Shown piece after piece: positions 25,896 to 35,709 of a stretch of 64,000 nucleotides of DNA. This DNA comes from Formosa sp. Hel1_31_208. GTDB lineage: Bacteria; Bacteroidota; Bacteroidia; Flavobacteriales; Flavobacteriaceae. The stretch spans positions 1,830,501 through 1,894,500 of the forward strand of contig NZ_LT629733.1 of NCBI RefSeq assembly GCF_900104785.1. Direction: 5' to 3'. Positions within the stretch are counted from its first letter, which is position 1; the number at the start of each line of letters is the position of its first letter. The position numbers were made by a program, and so were the translations under genes. Below the pieces are notes generated by a model, which saw nothing but the letters and a program-made list of their open reading frames with translations, ran no database searches and had not been told where the DNA came from.

Positions 25896-28061
25896 ATGAC
25901 TATGAAAAGTATAAAATATATTTTAGCAAGCATACTTATTATAGCTTTTATTAGCTGTGAAGATGATGAAAGAGATACGGACTTTATCAATAATACCGAA
26001 GCTCCAAGTGAATTGGTTTTACAATTTGGCGTAACTCAAGATAATACTGGTTTGGTAACAATAACTCCAACCGCAGTAGGAGCGACTTCTTTTGAATTGT
26101 TTTTCGGAGATGGATCGGGTAACTCTGTACAATTAACATCGGGTGAAAGTGTCGATAAAGTTTATGCTGAAGGCACCTATACGTTGAGCGTTATTGCTAC
26201 AAGTGTAAGTGGTTTAACCACACAAGCAGAGCAAGAACTAGTCGTTTCGTTTACAGCACCTCAAAATCTAGCTGTAACTATTGAAAATGATGGTACTGTA
26301 TCTAATACGGTTCGTGTGAATGCTACAGCAGATTTTGGTATCATGTACGAAGTTGATTTTGGAGAAGATGGTGTTGACGATATTAGAACCGCAAATATTG
26401 GTGAAGAGATCGTTTACGAATATCAAGCTGCCGGAATATATACAATTACTGTAACAGCATTTAGTGCTGCCATTGAAACAGCACAGTATATAGAAACAGA
26501 TTTTGAAGTAACTGAAATATTACAACCCTTAACAGCTGCGCCAGTACCACCCAACAGAGCAGAGGCAGATGTCATTTCAATGTTTAGTAATGCTTATGAC
26601 TTAGATGTAAATGTAAGTTCTTGGCGCTCAGATTGGAGCACCAGCGTTCTAACAGATTTTCAAATTGATGGTGATGATACAAAATCCTATTTTGATGCCG
26701 ATTTTGTTGGTGTAGAATTTTATGGTGCAGATGCTGTTGATGCTTCTAATATTGAATTCTTTCATATCGATGTATGGACATCAAATGCGACCACTTTCAG
26801 AATTAAATTAGTTGATTTAGGTGGAGCTGCAACAGAGGCAGAAATAGTATTTGATAATTTTAATCAAAATGAATGGGTGTCTATAGATATCCCAATGTCC
26901 GACTTTATAGACGGTGGAATGACAGCAACGAATTCAATTCAACAACTGATATTCTCAGGTTTACCAACTGGAACATTTGATTTCTTTATAGATAACGTTT
27001 ACTTCTATAACGCAACACCAAGCGCACCAAGTATGGCAGCACCAACTCCGCCAGCAAGACCGCAAGCGGATGTTATATCTATGTTTAGTAATGCCTATGA
27101 CTTAGATGTAGTTGTAAGTTCTTGGCGTTCAGATTGGAGTACAAGTACGTTAACCGATATTCAACTTGATGGAGATGATACCAAGCGTTATGAGGATGCC
27201 GATTTTGTAGGTGTTGAATTTTACGGAAGTCCTGTAGATGCAACAGATATGGAGTTTTTCCATATTGATATTTGGACACCAGATGCTTCCTTATTTAGAA
27301 TCAAACTTGTCGATTTAGGATCAGGAAGTCCGATTGAAGGTGAAATTCCATTTCCAGATATACAGCCTGGAGGGTGGATTTCCTTAGACATTCCTCTAGA
27401 AGATTTTGCCGATGCGGGTATTGTGACAAATGCATCGAATTTATTAACTGTTAGAAATTCGCTTCAACAATTGATATTTTCTGGTTTACCTGCAGGTACT
27501 TTTGATTTTTATATTGACAATGTGTATTTCTGGAGAGAATCCGCGACGTCACCTGGTGAAGCTGCTCCAGCACCAACGGTACCAGAAGCTAACGTCATCT
27601 CGATGTATAGTAATACCTATACTGATGATGTTAACGAAAGTTCTTGGCGTTCAGATTGGAGTACAAGTATCTTAACTGATATTGTAATTGATGGCAACGA
27701 CGTTAAAGAATATATTGATGCAGACTTTGTAGGTGTAGAATTTTATGGAGACCCGGTAGATGCTACGAGCATGACTTTCTTCCATATAGATGTATGGACA
27801 CCGAATGCCTCAACATTTAGAGTGAAATTAGTCGATTTAGGTTCTGGGAGTCCAGTAGAAGGTGAAATTGCATTTGATAATTTCCCATTAGGAGAATGGG
27901 TGTCTTTAGAAATCCCATTAGCAGATTTCGCTGATGCAGATCTCGTAACAAATGCGAGTAATACATTAGATATTCGAAACTCATTGCAGCAATTGATATT
28001 CTCAGGGTTACCTACAGGGACATTTGATTTTTACATTGATAACGTATATTTCCACAATTAA
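25896..28061 (+). CDS. Surface lipoprotein with three tandem CBM-like repeats
   Basis: The 721-residue lipoprotein (FISC, Cys21; a second in-frame ATG at 25902 is equally good) has PKD-like domains to about residue 210. Three copies of a beta-sandwich module of about 160 residues follow (about 215-370, 385-550, 560-721). Each contains ISMxSNxY, SSWRSDWST, the core FVGVEFYG, FHIDVWT, KLVDLG and a closing FDFYIDNVYF. The modules look like carbohydrate-binding domains, and the position after susD is that of a surface glycan-binding protein (SusE/F-like). Multiple sites would give avidity for polymeric glucan. A related module is in the lipoprotein at 32412. Confidence 0.85.
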   Translation: MTMKSIKYILASILIIAFISCEDDERDTDFINNTEAPSELVLQFGVTQDNTGLVTITPTAVGATSFELFFGDGSGNSVQLTSGESVDKVYAEGTYTLSVIATSVSGLTTQAEQELVVSFTAPQNLAVTIENDGTVSNTVRVNATADFGIMYEVDFGEDGVDDIRTANIGEEIVYEYQAAGIYTITVTAFSAAIETAQYIETDFEVTEILQPLTAAPVPPNRAEADVISMFSNAYDLDVNVSSWRSDWSTSVLTDFQIDGDDTKSYFDADFVGVEFYGADAVDASNIEFFHIDVWTSNATTFRIKLVDLGGAATEAEIVFDNFNQNEWVSIDIPMSDFIDGGMTATNSIQQLIFSGLPTGTFDFFIDNVYFYNATPSAPSMAAPTPPARPQADVISMFSNAYDLDVVVSSWRSDWSTSTLTDIQLDGDDTKRYEDADFVGVEFYGSPVDATDMEFFHIDIWTPDASLFRIKLVDLGSGSPIEGEIPFPDIQPGGWISLDIPLEDFADAGIVTNASNLLTVRNSLQQLIFSGLPAGTFDFYIDNVYFWRESATSPGEAAPAPTVPEANVISMYSNTYTDDVNESSWRSDWSTSILTDIVIDGNDVKEYIDADFVGVEFYGDPVDATSMTFFHIDVWTPNASTFRVKLVDLGSGSPVEGEIAFDNFPLGEWVSLEIPLADFADADLVTNASNTLDIRNSLQQLIFSGLPTGTFDFYIDNVYFHN

Positions 28062-28070
28062 TATAAATAA

Positions 28071-29063
28071 ATGATGAATAGACTTAAATATATAGGAATC
28101 ATGTTGTTTAGCTTTTTGTTAATAACAACATGTCAGGATGAAGACAAAGAATTCGGTAATATCACAGCGCCGACAAATTTGTCGCTTAGTTTTGAAATTG
28201 TCGGACAATCATTAGATAACCCTAACGGTGATGGGTCTGGATTCGTTGTATTTACAGCAACAGCAGATAATGCTTTAAACTATAGATTTACTTTTAGTGA
28301 TAATTCTTCAGATGAATCCTCATATACAGGTGTAACAACACACCGCTTTTCTGTACAAGGTATAGTTACATATACGGTAAGTGTTATCGCTACGGGAACC
28401 GGAGGAGCTTCTTCAACAACATCTGTAACGCTTGATGTCGTTAGTGCATTTGATGATCAGGAAGCTAAGATCTTTTTAACTGGAGGTCCAGGTCTGTCTA
28501 AAACATGGTACCCAAAAGTTGACGAAAATGGTCATTTGGGAGTAGGTCCAACATTAGAGCAGGATGGAAATGATGATGGTAGTCTCAATGGACATTGGTT
28601 TCCACAATACGATTCCACAAATGCCTTCGGAAAATGTGATGATGAAGATACAGATTGCTTTTGTGACCAAGACATGACATTTTCTTTAGATGAAAACAAT
28701 CAATTAACGTATACCCATAATAATAATGGTCAATCATTTTTTAATTGGGCTCACTGTGATGCTACAGGACAGCAGTGTGATGAATTTGTGGATACCTGTT
28801 TTGATTTTGATACTACAGGAGTAAGTGATGTTACTATTATACCTTCTTCTACAGATTGGTCACAGATTGCAGATCCAGATTTCCCTGCACCAAGAGGTTC
28901 AGTAATGAATTTCTCAGGCAATGCTTTTATGGGCTATTATACTGGAGTATCGTCATATGAAATATTGGAGATTGAGGAAGATTATCTTTATGTGAGGTTT
29001 TATGATGCAGTAAACCCGGTATTAGCCTGGTACCAGATGTTTACAACTACTCAGCCAGATTAA
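28071..29063 (+). CDS. PKD-domain surface lipoprotein with Cys-rich segment
   Basis: The 330-residue lipoprotein (ITTC, Cys21) has an immunoglobulin/PKD-like domain (about 32-130), then a C-terminal domain opening with LTGGPGLSKTWYP. It carries an unusual run of cysteines (KCDDEDTDCFCDQ and HCDATGQQCDEFVDTC, about 182-245) and several aspartates that may bind calcium. It lies 9 bp after the triple-CBM lipoprotein and is the last gene of the susCD transcript before a 156-bp gap. A role in glucan binding is inferred from location. I do not recognise the C-terminal family. Confidence 0.8.
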   Translation: MMNRLKYIGIMLFSFLLITTCQDEDKEFGNITAPTNLSLSFEIVGQSLDNPNGDGSGFVVFTATADNALNYRFTFSDNSSDESSYTGVTTHRFSVQGIVTYTVSVIATGTGGASSTTSVTLDVVSAFDDQEAKIFLTGGPGLSKTWYPKVDENGHLGVGPTLEQDGNDDGSLNGHWFPQYDSTNAFGKCDDEDTDCFCDQDMTFSLDENNQLTYTHNNNGQSFFNWAHCDATGQQCDEFVDTCFDFDTTGVSDVTIIPSSTDWSQIADPDFPAPRGSVMNFSGNAFMGYYTGVSSYEILEIEEDYLYVRFYDAVNPVLAWYQMFTTTQPD

Positions 29064-29219
29064 ATAAATAATTACATGAAAAATGTTAAAACCTTAAATT
29101 GGTTTTCGTTTTTGTAACCGATATCTTATTTTCAAAGAAAAATTAATAAGATGAAAAAATAGTGTAAGAATTATTAATAGGAAATAGTAACAGCTACTAG
29201 CCAAGTAAAAAACAAAATT

Positions 29220-32200
29220 ATGAGAAACAAAATTCTAGGATTACTTCTTTTATTCATGACGGCTACCGTTTTCGCACAAACTGATAAAGTATCGGTTGTA
29301 AAAAGTGCAGATGGTATGAAATTAGTCGTCAATGGACAAGATTTTATGATAAATGGTATGAATTGGGATTACATTCCAATAGGTACCAATACCGTAAATG
29401 CTGATTTTTGGAATAAGTCAGACGACATTATTAAAGCAGGTCTAGATTCCGAAATGTCTCTTTTAAAGAATATGGGAGTGAATGTTATCCGCCAGTATAC
29501 GGGTGTTCCAGCAAAATGGATCCAGTATATCTACGAAAATTATGGGATATACACCATGCTGAATCATTCTTTTGGACGTTATGGATTAACAATTGATGGT
29601 GTTTGGACTCCTGTAACGATCTATGATGATCCAAAAACACAAGAATTCTTAATGTCAGAGGTTAACAACTTGGTTAGAGATTATAAAGATACACCTGGAC
29701 TCTTAATGTACCTTTTAGGGAATGAAAATAATTACGGACTCTTTTGGCAAGGTGCTGAAACTGAAGATTTTCCAGATGATGAAGATGAGAAGAGATTCAT
29801 AGGAGAGAAAAGAGGCCGTCCAATGTATAAGTTGATGAATGATGCTGCTAAAGCCATGAAAGCCTCAGACACATCGCATCCTGTAGCCATTTGTAATGGT
29901 GATGTATTATTCATTGATATCATTGCGGAAGAATGTCCTGATGTTGATATTTATGGAACAAACACCTATAGAGGTTCTTCGTTTACCGACATGTTTGATG
30001 TGGTTAAGGAAAAATTGGATATTCCATTAATGTTTACAGAGTTTGGTGCAGATGCCTTTAACGCTAAAGAAAATAAGGAAGATCAAAGAGCACAAGCGTA
30101 CTACATGGTGAGTAATTGGAAAGAAATCTACCAACATGCTTCTGGTTTAGGTAAAACTGGTATTTCGATAGGAGGTTTTACTTTTCAATTCAGTGATGGA
30201 TGGTGGAAGTATGGGTTTGATGATAGAAAAAATGCAGATTTGCATGATAATAATGCTTCTTGGACTAATGGAGGTTACGCTATTGATTTAGAACCTGGTC
30301 AAAACAACATGAATGAAGAATGGTTTGGTATCTGTGCAAAAGGTCCAACTAATGAAAGAGGGCTTTATGAATTATATCCAAGAGCAGCATATTATGCACT
30401 TAAAGAAGCACACAGTCTGAATCCTTATGAAGAGGGTGTAACTGGTGATTTTGTTACCAAATATTTTGACAACATTCAAATTATGGATGCCGTGTTAAGA
30501 GCCAGAGGAGACAAAGCAGCACTAGGTGGTAGTGAGACACAAAAAATTAGAATTAGTCATTTAATGGCAAAATTCACCACATTCAATACAGGAGGAAGTT
30601 TAATTACAACACCAGATAATCCCGATGAGGATTCTGATACCTATCCAAATCAATTGGGTTTTGATCATATGCAATCCTATTTTGTGGGTATTGAAGGTAA
30701 TCCGTCTCCTAATATGAGAGCCAGTGTGAATTTAAATGTTATAGGTAAGGTAGCTGAAAATCCTATTGATGAGATTTTTTATGAAAACAGAGGAAGAGCA
30801 GTAACTGTTGATTCTGATAACGGTGAAGTTACACTTGGGGATGTCAATAGAGTCAATGTGTATCAAGCAGAGTTTGAATGGAAAGCAAAAGATTTTGATT
30901 TAAGAGGGTTTTATCGTACTGGTCATTTTCATTGGCAATATGAAGGTGATTTCTTTGGTTTATATCCAGAGGCAAACTACGGACCTAACCTAGATATCTA
31001 TGGCGGTGAAATTTTAGGAGCTGAATTGGATGGAAAAGGTACGTTTGATGGTTTAAAAGCAGCTATTGGTCCGCAATTATGGTGGGGTGCAAATCCAACC
31101 ATGTTGTTTAAATACCAGCGTAAAATCGGAAATTATGAAATAGCTGGAATTTATCACCGTGATCTTGAGACAGAAATACAGTTTGATGAAAACGGCCAAC
31201 GTATATTAGATGCTAATCAAGTACGTTCAGGTGTAATACCTGCTTTCCCTATGGAAAGAGCAACTATAGCTGTAGAGAGAGACTTTGGAAAAGTTGATGT
31301 AACACTTGGAGCTATTTGGGGAGGAAGTCCTTTAAATGGTAGTTCTTTCCAAGATATTGATAATGGACAAGTTGTTGTAGATAAGATTCGAGGAAAAGAT
31401 AATTGGGGTGGAAAAGCAAAAATCACCTATGAAGGTGGTAAATTTAACTGGTATGCTCAAGGTTCGATAATGGGACTTGTAGCTAATGGAGGAGCTGATG
31501 CAACTCGTACATTTACCGGATGGAGATTATTAGACTCCGGTAGTGGAAACATGTCGAACTTCTTAACTGGATTTACATATGGTGTTGGAGATTTTCAAAT
31601 TGCGCCAAACTTTAGATGGCAAATGCCACTTGTAGACGCTATGCCTAATGGAGGTGAGGCTCCTGGAAGACTAAGAAATGTTATTGATGATCCTTTTGCG
31701 GTTAGAAATGGAAATAGAAAATCAACGTCTGGAGAATTACTACTTACTTATGACCCTACACCAGGTACTTGGATGTACGAATGGGATAACGACAGGGCAG
31801 AAGACGCAAAATTCGCAATGAATTTAGGATTTGTATATCATAGAATGTCCACAGCAATGGATGCTCATATTGGTTTTCAGGCAGATCGTACATTCTTTGC
31901 ATTTCCTACTGCTGCACCTCAAGAGAACTTATGGGAAATCCATTCGAGAATGGTGTCTAAGTTAAACCCAGATTTAGGACTCATTGGAAACTTTTACTAT
32001 GGAAATGCTCAAGCTAATGGTGATAGTGAAAGATTAATAAAACGTTTTGGAGGAGATATAAGAGCCATATACAAAAAAATGAGATTAGAAACGCATGTAA
32101 AAGTAAATGACTGGGGACCGTTTGATTACCACAGAGATTTTAACTTGACGTTCCCGTTGCAATTTATGGTAGATATTTCTACATCATTAGGAAAACCAGA

Positions 32201-32399
32201 CTGGTTTGTCTTGCCTAATACAACTATAGGTTTAAGAGGCACTTGGCGTTCACTAGATCAATTTTCACCAAGATTTTCTCCGACCAATACATTCATACCA
32301 GATACTTTTCCTCCCGTTCCTGCATTAAGTCCTGCTGGATTTGGAAATGGTTCAGAGTGGGAAATTAGAACCTATGTACATATTAATATTGGAAGATAA
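29220..32399 (+). CDS. Clan GH-A glycosidase fused to a probable outer-membrane beta barrel
   Basis: The 1059-residue protein has a signal peptide (to residue 20) and a TIM-barrel glycosidase domain (about 35-420). The acid/base is probably Glu169 in LLGNENN and the nucleophile Glu274 in MFTEFGADAF, the clan GH-A retaining arrangement. Family is unclear: GH2-like or close to GH17/GH72 beta-1,3-glucan-active enzymes. From about 470 to the end the sequence changes to repeated amphipathic strands with aromatic girdles (RGFYRTGHFHWQYEG, FKYQRKIGNYEIAGIY, NFLTGFTYGVGDFQIAPNF) and ends WEIRTYVHINIGR, as in porin-like barrels. The enzyme would thus be held in the outer membrane by its own barrel. 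Confidence 0.8.
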   Translation: MRNKILGLLLLFMTATVFAQTDKVSVVKSADGMKLVVNGQDFMINGMNWDYIPIGTNTVNADFWNKSDDIIKAGLDSEMSLLKNMGVNVIRQYTGVPAKWIQYIYENYGIYTMLNHSFGRYGLTIDGVWTPVTIYDDPKTQEFLMSEVNNLVRDYKDTPGLLMYLLGNENNYGLFWQGAETEDFPDDEDEKRFIGEKRGRPMYKLMNDAAKAMKASDTSHPVAICNGDVLFIDIIAEECPDVDIYGTNTYRGSSFTDMFDVVKEKLDIPLMFTEFGADAFNAKENKEDQRAQAYYMVSNWKEIYQHASGLGKTGISIGGFTFQFSDGWWKYGFDDRKNADLHDNNASWTNGGYAIDLEPGQNNMNEEWFGICAKGPTNERGLYELYPRAAYYALKEAHSLNPYEEGVTGDFVTKYFDNIQIMDAVLRARGDKAALGGSETQKIRISHLMAKFTTFNTGGSLITTPDNPDEDSDTYPNQLGFDHMQSYFVGIEGNPSPNMRASVNLNVIGKVAENPIDEIFYENRGRAVTVDSDNGEVTLGDVNRVNVYQAEFEWKAKDFDLRGFYRTGHFHWQYEGDFFGLYPEANYGPNLDIYGGEILGAELDGKGTFDGLKAAIGPQLWWGANPTMLFKYQRKIGNYEIAGIYHRDLETEIQFDENGQRILDANQVRSGVIPAFPMERATIAVERDFGKVDVTLGAIWGGSPLNGSSFQDIDNGQVVVDKIRGKDNWGGKAKITYEGGKFNWYAQGSIMGLVANGGADATRTFTGWRLLDSGSGNMSNFLTGFTYGVGDFQIAPNFRWQMPLVDAMPNGGEAPGRLRNVIDDPFAVRNGNRKSTSGELLLTYDPTPGTWMYEWDNDRAEDAKFAMNLGFVYHRMSTAMDAHIGFQADRTFFAFPTAAPQENLWEIHSRMVSKLNPDLGLIGNFYYGNAQANGDSERLIKRFGGDIRAIYKKMRLETHVKVNDWGPFDYHRDFNLTFPLQFMVDISTSLGKPDWFVLPNTTIGLRGTWRSLDQFSPRFSPTNTFIPDTFPPVPALSPAGFGNGSEWEIRTYVHINIGR

Positions 32400-32411
32400 A
32401 AATAGCGAAAG

Positions 32412-33866
32412 ATGAAAAATATAAGAGTAATTAAATTGAATAAAACATGTATTTTAGGATTACTATTAATTCTAACTTTTGGATGTGAAAGAGATGTAAC
32501 AGACGACGCTGTGCCAGCAACGTTTAATTCTAATGGCGAAATATTTTTAGATAATCCTGTAGGATTAACAGATGAGTTTTTTGAATCGTTCGATCCAGCA
32601 GAGGGTTACAATGTCGAAGATACTTTTGAAGTTGTTGATGACGAGTCTTTCGAAGGATCATCATCTATAAGAATTGACGTTCCTTCTTCCGGAAACCCTA
32701 ATGGTTTTCTTGCAGGTGGTATTTTTAGAGACCGTGGAGATGGCCGTGATTTAACAGGTTTTGATGCATTAACATTTTGGGCTAAGGCGTCTACTACAGG
32801 TACTGTAGCTAGTTTTGGTTTTGGTGTAAATTTTGAGGGAGACGAATTTTCAGTTGTTAAAAGTGATACTGAAATAACAACAAATTGGACTAAATATATA
32901 ATACCTATCCCAGATCCCTCTAAACTTATACAAGAAAGAGGTTTGTTCTCATATATCGCTGCACCCATCGATGTGATGGGAGATGGTCCTAATGGTAATG
33001 AAGTTGGGTGGACGTTTTGGTTAGACGACATACGTTTTGAAAACCTTGGTACAATTGGTCAAGAGCGCCCACAAATATTTGATGGCGAAGATATAGTACA
33101 AGAAGCGTTTGTAGGATCTGACATTCCAATTACTGGTCTTGGTTACAAAGTGAATTTAGCTTCTGGTATAAACCAGACTATTTCTCCATCAGAAAATTAC
33201 TTCACGTTTATGTCATCTGATACTTCAGTAGCAACAGTATCCGAATCTGGAGTAGTATCCGTTATTGGAGATGGTACTGCGACTATAACCGCTAGGATTG
33301 GTGATTTTACTGCAGAAGGATCTTTAGAACTTACAGCAGATGGCGCATTTGTTAATGCGGATGATCCAACATTACCTGCATCAGAAGTCTTATCCATATA
33401 TAGTGACACTTATTCAAACCAAGGCGGTTTAAATGTAGGTGCATTTAATAATTCAGATATTTCCATTTCCACTCAATTATTCGCTGGCAATGAACACATT
33501 GTATACGAAAATCTTCAATTTGTTGGTGTAGGCTGGGATACTCCAGTTGATATTTCAAGTTTTACTCATGTACATGTTGATGTTCAATTAACCACACCTG
33601 GCTCAACATTTATAGTAGAATTATTAGATTTTGGACCAGATGGTATAGATAATGGATTTGGAGACGGCTCTGCTGGTGGCTTTAATGCTACAAGTCAACT
33701 TATTCAGGATCAATGGATTGGTTTAGATATACCAATTAGTTCTTTCACAAATTCTACAGGTGGAGGAGGTACTGGCTTGACAACTTTCAACGATATAGGT
33801 TTCATTATTTTTGTATCAAATAATGGTTCTGTTTTAATAGACAACGTATACTTCTATACCAATTAA
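32412..33866 (+). CDS. Surface lipoprotein with CBM-like domains and a Big2 domain
   Basis: The 484-residue lipoprotein (LTFGC, Cys25) has an N-terminal beta-sandwich (about 45-220) with the glycan-binding look of CBM proteins (WTKYIIPIPDPS, GWTFWLDDIRFE). A bacterial Ig-like Big2 domain follows (about 255-310, SSDTSVATVSESGVVSV), then a C-terminal module (about 318-484) of the kind tripled in the protein at 25896 (VLSIYSDTY, FVGVGWDTPVD, VLIDNVYFY). No catalytic motif is visible. It lies 12 bp after the barrel-fused glycosidase and probably presents glucan to it and to the following GH16. Confidence 0.82.
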   Translation: MKNIRVIKLNKTCILGLLLILTFGCERDVTDDAVPATFNSNGEIFLDNPVGLTDEFFESFDPAEGYNVEDTFEVVDDESFEGSSSIRIDVPSSGNPNGFLAGGIFRDRGDGRDLTGFDALTFWAKASTTGTVASFGFGVNFEGDEFSVVKSDTEITTNWTKYIIPIPDPSKLIQERGLFSYIAAPIDVMGDGPNGNEVGWTFWLDDIRFENLGTIGQERPQIFDGEDIVQEAFVGSDIPITGLGYKVNLASGINQTISPSENYFTFMSSDTSVATVSESGVVSVIGDGTATITARIGDFTAEGSLELTADGAFVNADDPTLPASEVLSIYSDTYSNQGGLNVGAFNNSDISISTQLFAGNEHIVYENLQFVGVGWDTPVDISSFTHVHVDVQLTTPGSTFIVELLDFGPDGIDNGFGDGSAGGFNATSQLIQDQWIGLDIPISSFTNSTGGGGTGLTTFNDIGFIIFVSNNGSVLIDNVYFYTN

Positions 33867-33893
33867 ACTAATTATTAATTTCATTTTAATATT

Positions 33894-34769
33894 ATGAATT
33901 TTAAATATAAAAACTTAAAAACAGGAGTTCTACAAATTATGTGTATATGTGCAGTACTAGTGCTTACTAACTGTAATACAGATGAAACTCAAGAAGTAGC
34001 TCAACTTACAAATCTTGTTTGGCAAGATGAGTTTAACGTAGATGGTCCCCTTGATCAAACTAGATGGACGTATGACCTTGGAGACGGAACTGCTCAGGGT
34101 CTTCCAGCTGGATGGGGAAATAATGAATTACAATACTATACAGACCGGCCAGAAAATGCCAATGTAGAAAATGGAGTCTTGGTGATTACGGCGGACGAAG
34201 AATCGTTCATGGGATCAAATTATACATCTGCTCGAATTACTACTCAAGGCTTATTTGAACAGCAATATGGTCGATTTGAAGCACGCATACGTTTGCCAGT
34301 TGGAAAGGGTATTTGGCCAGCATTTTGGTTATTAGGAAATGATTGTGATGAAAATCCATGGCCACAATGTGGAGAAATAGATATTATGGAATACCTTGGA
34401 AATGCGCCAACAGTTGTACTAGGTAGCGTGCATGGACCAGGATATAATGCAGGTGATTCGATATCCAGAGAGTATACCTTAGAAAATGATCGATTTGATG
34501 AAGGGTTTCACATCTTTGGAATAGAATGGGGTCCTAATTACATCAATTATTATGTTGATGGTGATTTGTATCAGACAATTACACCTGAAACAACTGCTGA
34601 CGAAGCCATAACATTTAATGCACCTGATAATGCAGGTGAATGGGTATTTAACAGACCATTTTACATCATTATCAATATGGCAGTAGGTGGTTCTTTACCA
34701 GGTGCACCAAATGCAGAGACAGAATTTCCACAAAGTATGTATGTAGATTATGTTAGAGTTTATAATTAA
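33894..34769 (+). CDS. GH16 endo-beta-1,3-glucanase (laminarinase) lipoprotein
   Basis: The 291-residue lipoprotein (VLTNC, Cys27) is almost wholly one GH16 domain. The catalytic signature GEIDIMEYLG puts the nucleophile at Glu162, the assisting Asp at 164 and the acid/base at Glu167. WGNNELQYYTDRPENANVENG and RFEARIRLPVGKGIWPAFWLLG are characteristic of the laminarinase subgroup, and the extra residue in the ExDxxE motif fits beta-1,3-glucan specificity. It would cut laminarin at the cell surface to oligosaccharides for SusCD. It lies 28 bp after the CBM lipoprotein gene. Confidence 0.95.
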   Translation: MNFKYKNLKTGVLQIMCICAVLVLTNCNTDETQEVAQLTNLVWQDEFNVDGPLDQTRWTYDLGDGTAQGLPAGWGNNELQYYTDRPENANVENGVLVITADEESFMGSNYTSARITTQGLFEQQYGRFEARIRLPVGKGIWPAFWLLGNDCDENPWPQCGEIDIMEYLGNAPTVVLGSVHGPGYNAGDSISREYTLENDRFDEGFHIFGIEWGPNYINYYVDGDLYQTITPETTADEAITFNAPDNAGEWVFNRPFYIIINMAVGGSLPGAPNAETEFPQSMYVDYVRVYN

Positions 34770-34785
34770 TTTAAAAATAAAGAAT

Positions 34786-35616
34786 ATGAGATTTTTAAAA
34801 GTTAGAGCAAGTATCTTATTCATAGCCATACTATCTTTTGCATTAATTAGTTGTGAAGAAAATGATGACACCTCGGTAACAATTAATTTAGATGCCAGAT
34901 TTGTTAGTAATGTTAATTCAAGAACCATTTCTTTTATAAATATTTCTAATGATGCCGAACGTTACGAATGGGATTTTGATAACGGAACAACTTCTACATT
35001 AATCAATCCAATTGAAACTTTTGATAATGGAACGTATACTGTAACATTAACAGCATTTGATAGCAATGAGAATTCTGACATATTCCAACAGACATTTGTA
35101 ATTGATGTCCCAATTTGTGAAGATGAGACGGACGAAAATATCAATCCTGCTAATGGTGATATCAATTGGACCTTTCTGACTGAAACTACTATTGACGCTT
35201 TTGGTGATACTGCTGGATTTATCGTTGATAATCCTGTTGTGGATGCTGTAAACTCTAGTTGTAAAGTGCAGAGATATGAAAAAACAACAGGTTGCCAAAC
35301 GTTCGCTGGATTAGGAGTTGGACTTACCAGTCCTATCGATTTTTCAACTACAACCAATAAAACGTTTAAAATGAAGGTGTTGGCAGAAACACAACTTACC
35401 GAAGTTACACTCAGGTTAGAGTTTATGTCATTTCCAAATACAGAACCATCACAAGATAGAGTTGCAAGTATTACGCAATTAGGTGAATGGCAAGAACTTA
35501 CATTTGATTTTACAAATGTACCTACAGGGACATTTCAAAGTATGATTATTTACTTCGAAAGAAATGCTACTTGTGACGGAGATATTTACTACTTCGATGA
35601 TATAATTCAAGAATAA
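34786..35616 (+). CDS. PKD-domain surface lipoprotein, last gene of the operon
   Basis: I choose ATG 34786 (product of 276 residues with a clean lipoprotein signal, ALISC, Cys23). An in-frame ATG at 34750 would overlap the GH16 gene and bury the signal. A PKD domain (about 35-110, YEWDFDNGTTS) is followed by a C-terminal beta-sandwich of about 160 residues resembling a carbohydrate-binding module (VQRYEKTTGCQTFAGLG, FKMKVLAETQL, IYYFDDI). It starts 16 bp after the GH16 gene and a strong terminator follows. Likely role: surface binding of glucan next to the laminarinase. Confidence 0.82.
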   Translation: MRFLKVRASILFIAILSFALISCEENDDTSVTINLDARFVSNVNSRTISFINISNDAERYEWDFDNGTTSTLINPIETFDNGTYTVTLTAFDSNENSDIFQQTFVIDVPICEDETDENINPANGDINWTFLTETTIDAFGDTAGFIVDNPVVDAVNSSCKVQRYEKTTGCQTFAGLGVGLTSPIDFSTTTNKTFKMKVLAETQLTEVTLRLEFMSFPNTEPSQDRVASITQLGEWQELTFDFTNVPTGTFQSMIIYFERNATCDGDIYYFDDIIQE

Positions 35617-35625
35617 ATTGATTTT

Positions 35626-35665
35626 AAATACGGCTTTAGCATTATCGGTTAAAGCCGTATTTATA
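35626..35665 (+). terminator. Intrinsic terminator closing the susC-to-lipoprotein unit
   Basis: A 13-bp perfect inverted repeat (AAATACGGCTTTA, 35626-35638, with its complement at 35650-35662) lies 10 bp past the stop codon of the last lipoprotein gene and 45 bp before the next gene. It separates the surface-capture genes from the downstream phosphorylase/hydrolase genes. Confidence 0.88.
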
Positions 35666-35709
35666 TAAAATAATAATAGGAAATACCAACCCAAAGTACA
35701 TCATATATA

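Noticed and set aside
29077..29118. 13-codon frame MKNVKTLNWFSFL before the barrel-fused glycosidase
   Set aside because: Too short and without supporting context; likely chance in the intergenic region.
34750..34785. Upstream start for the PKD lipoprotein gene overlapping GH16
   Set aside because: It would place 12 residues before a complete lipoprotein signal; ATG 34786 is the natural start.
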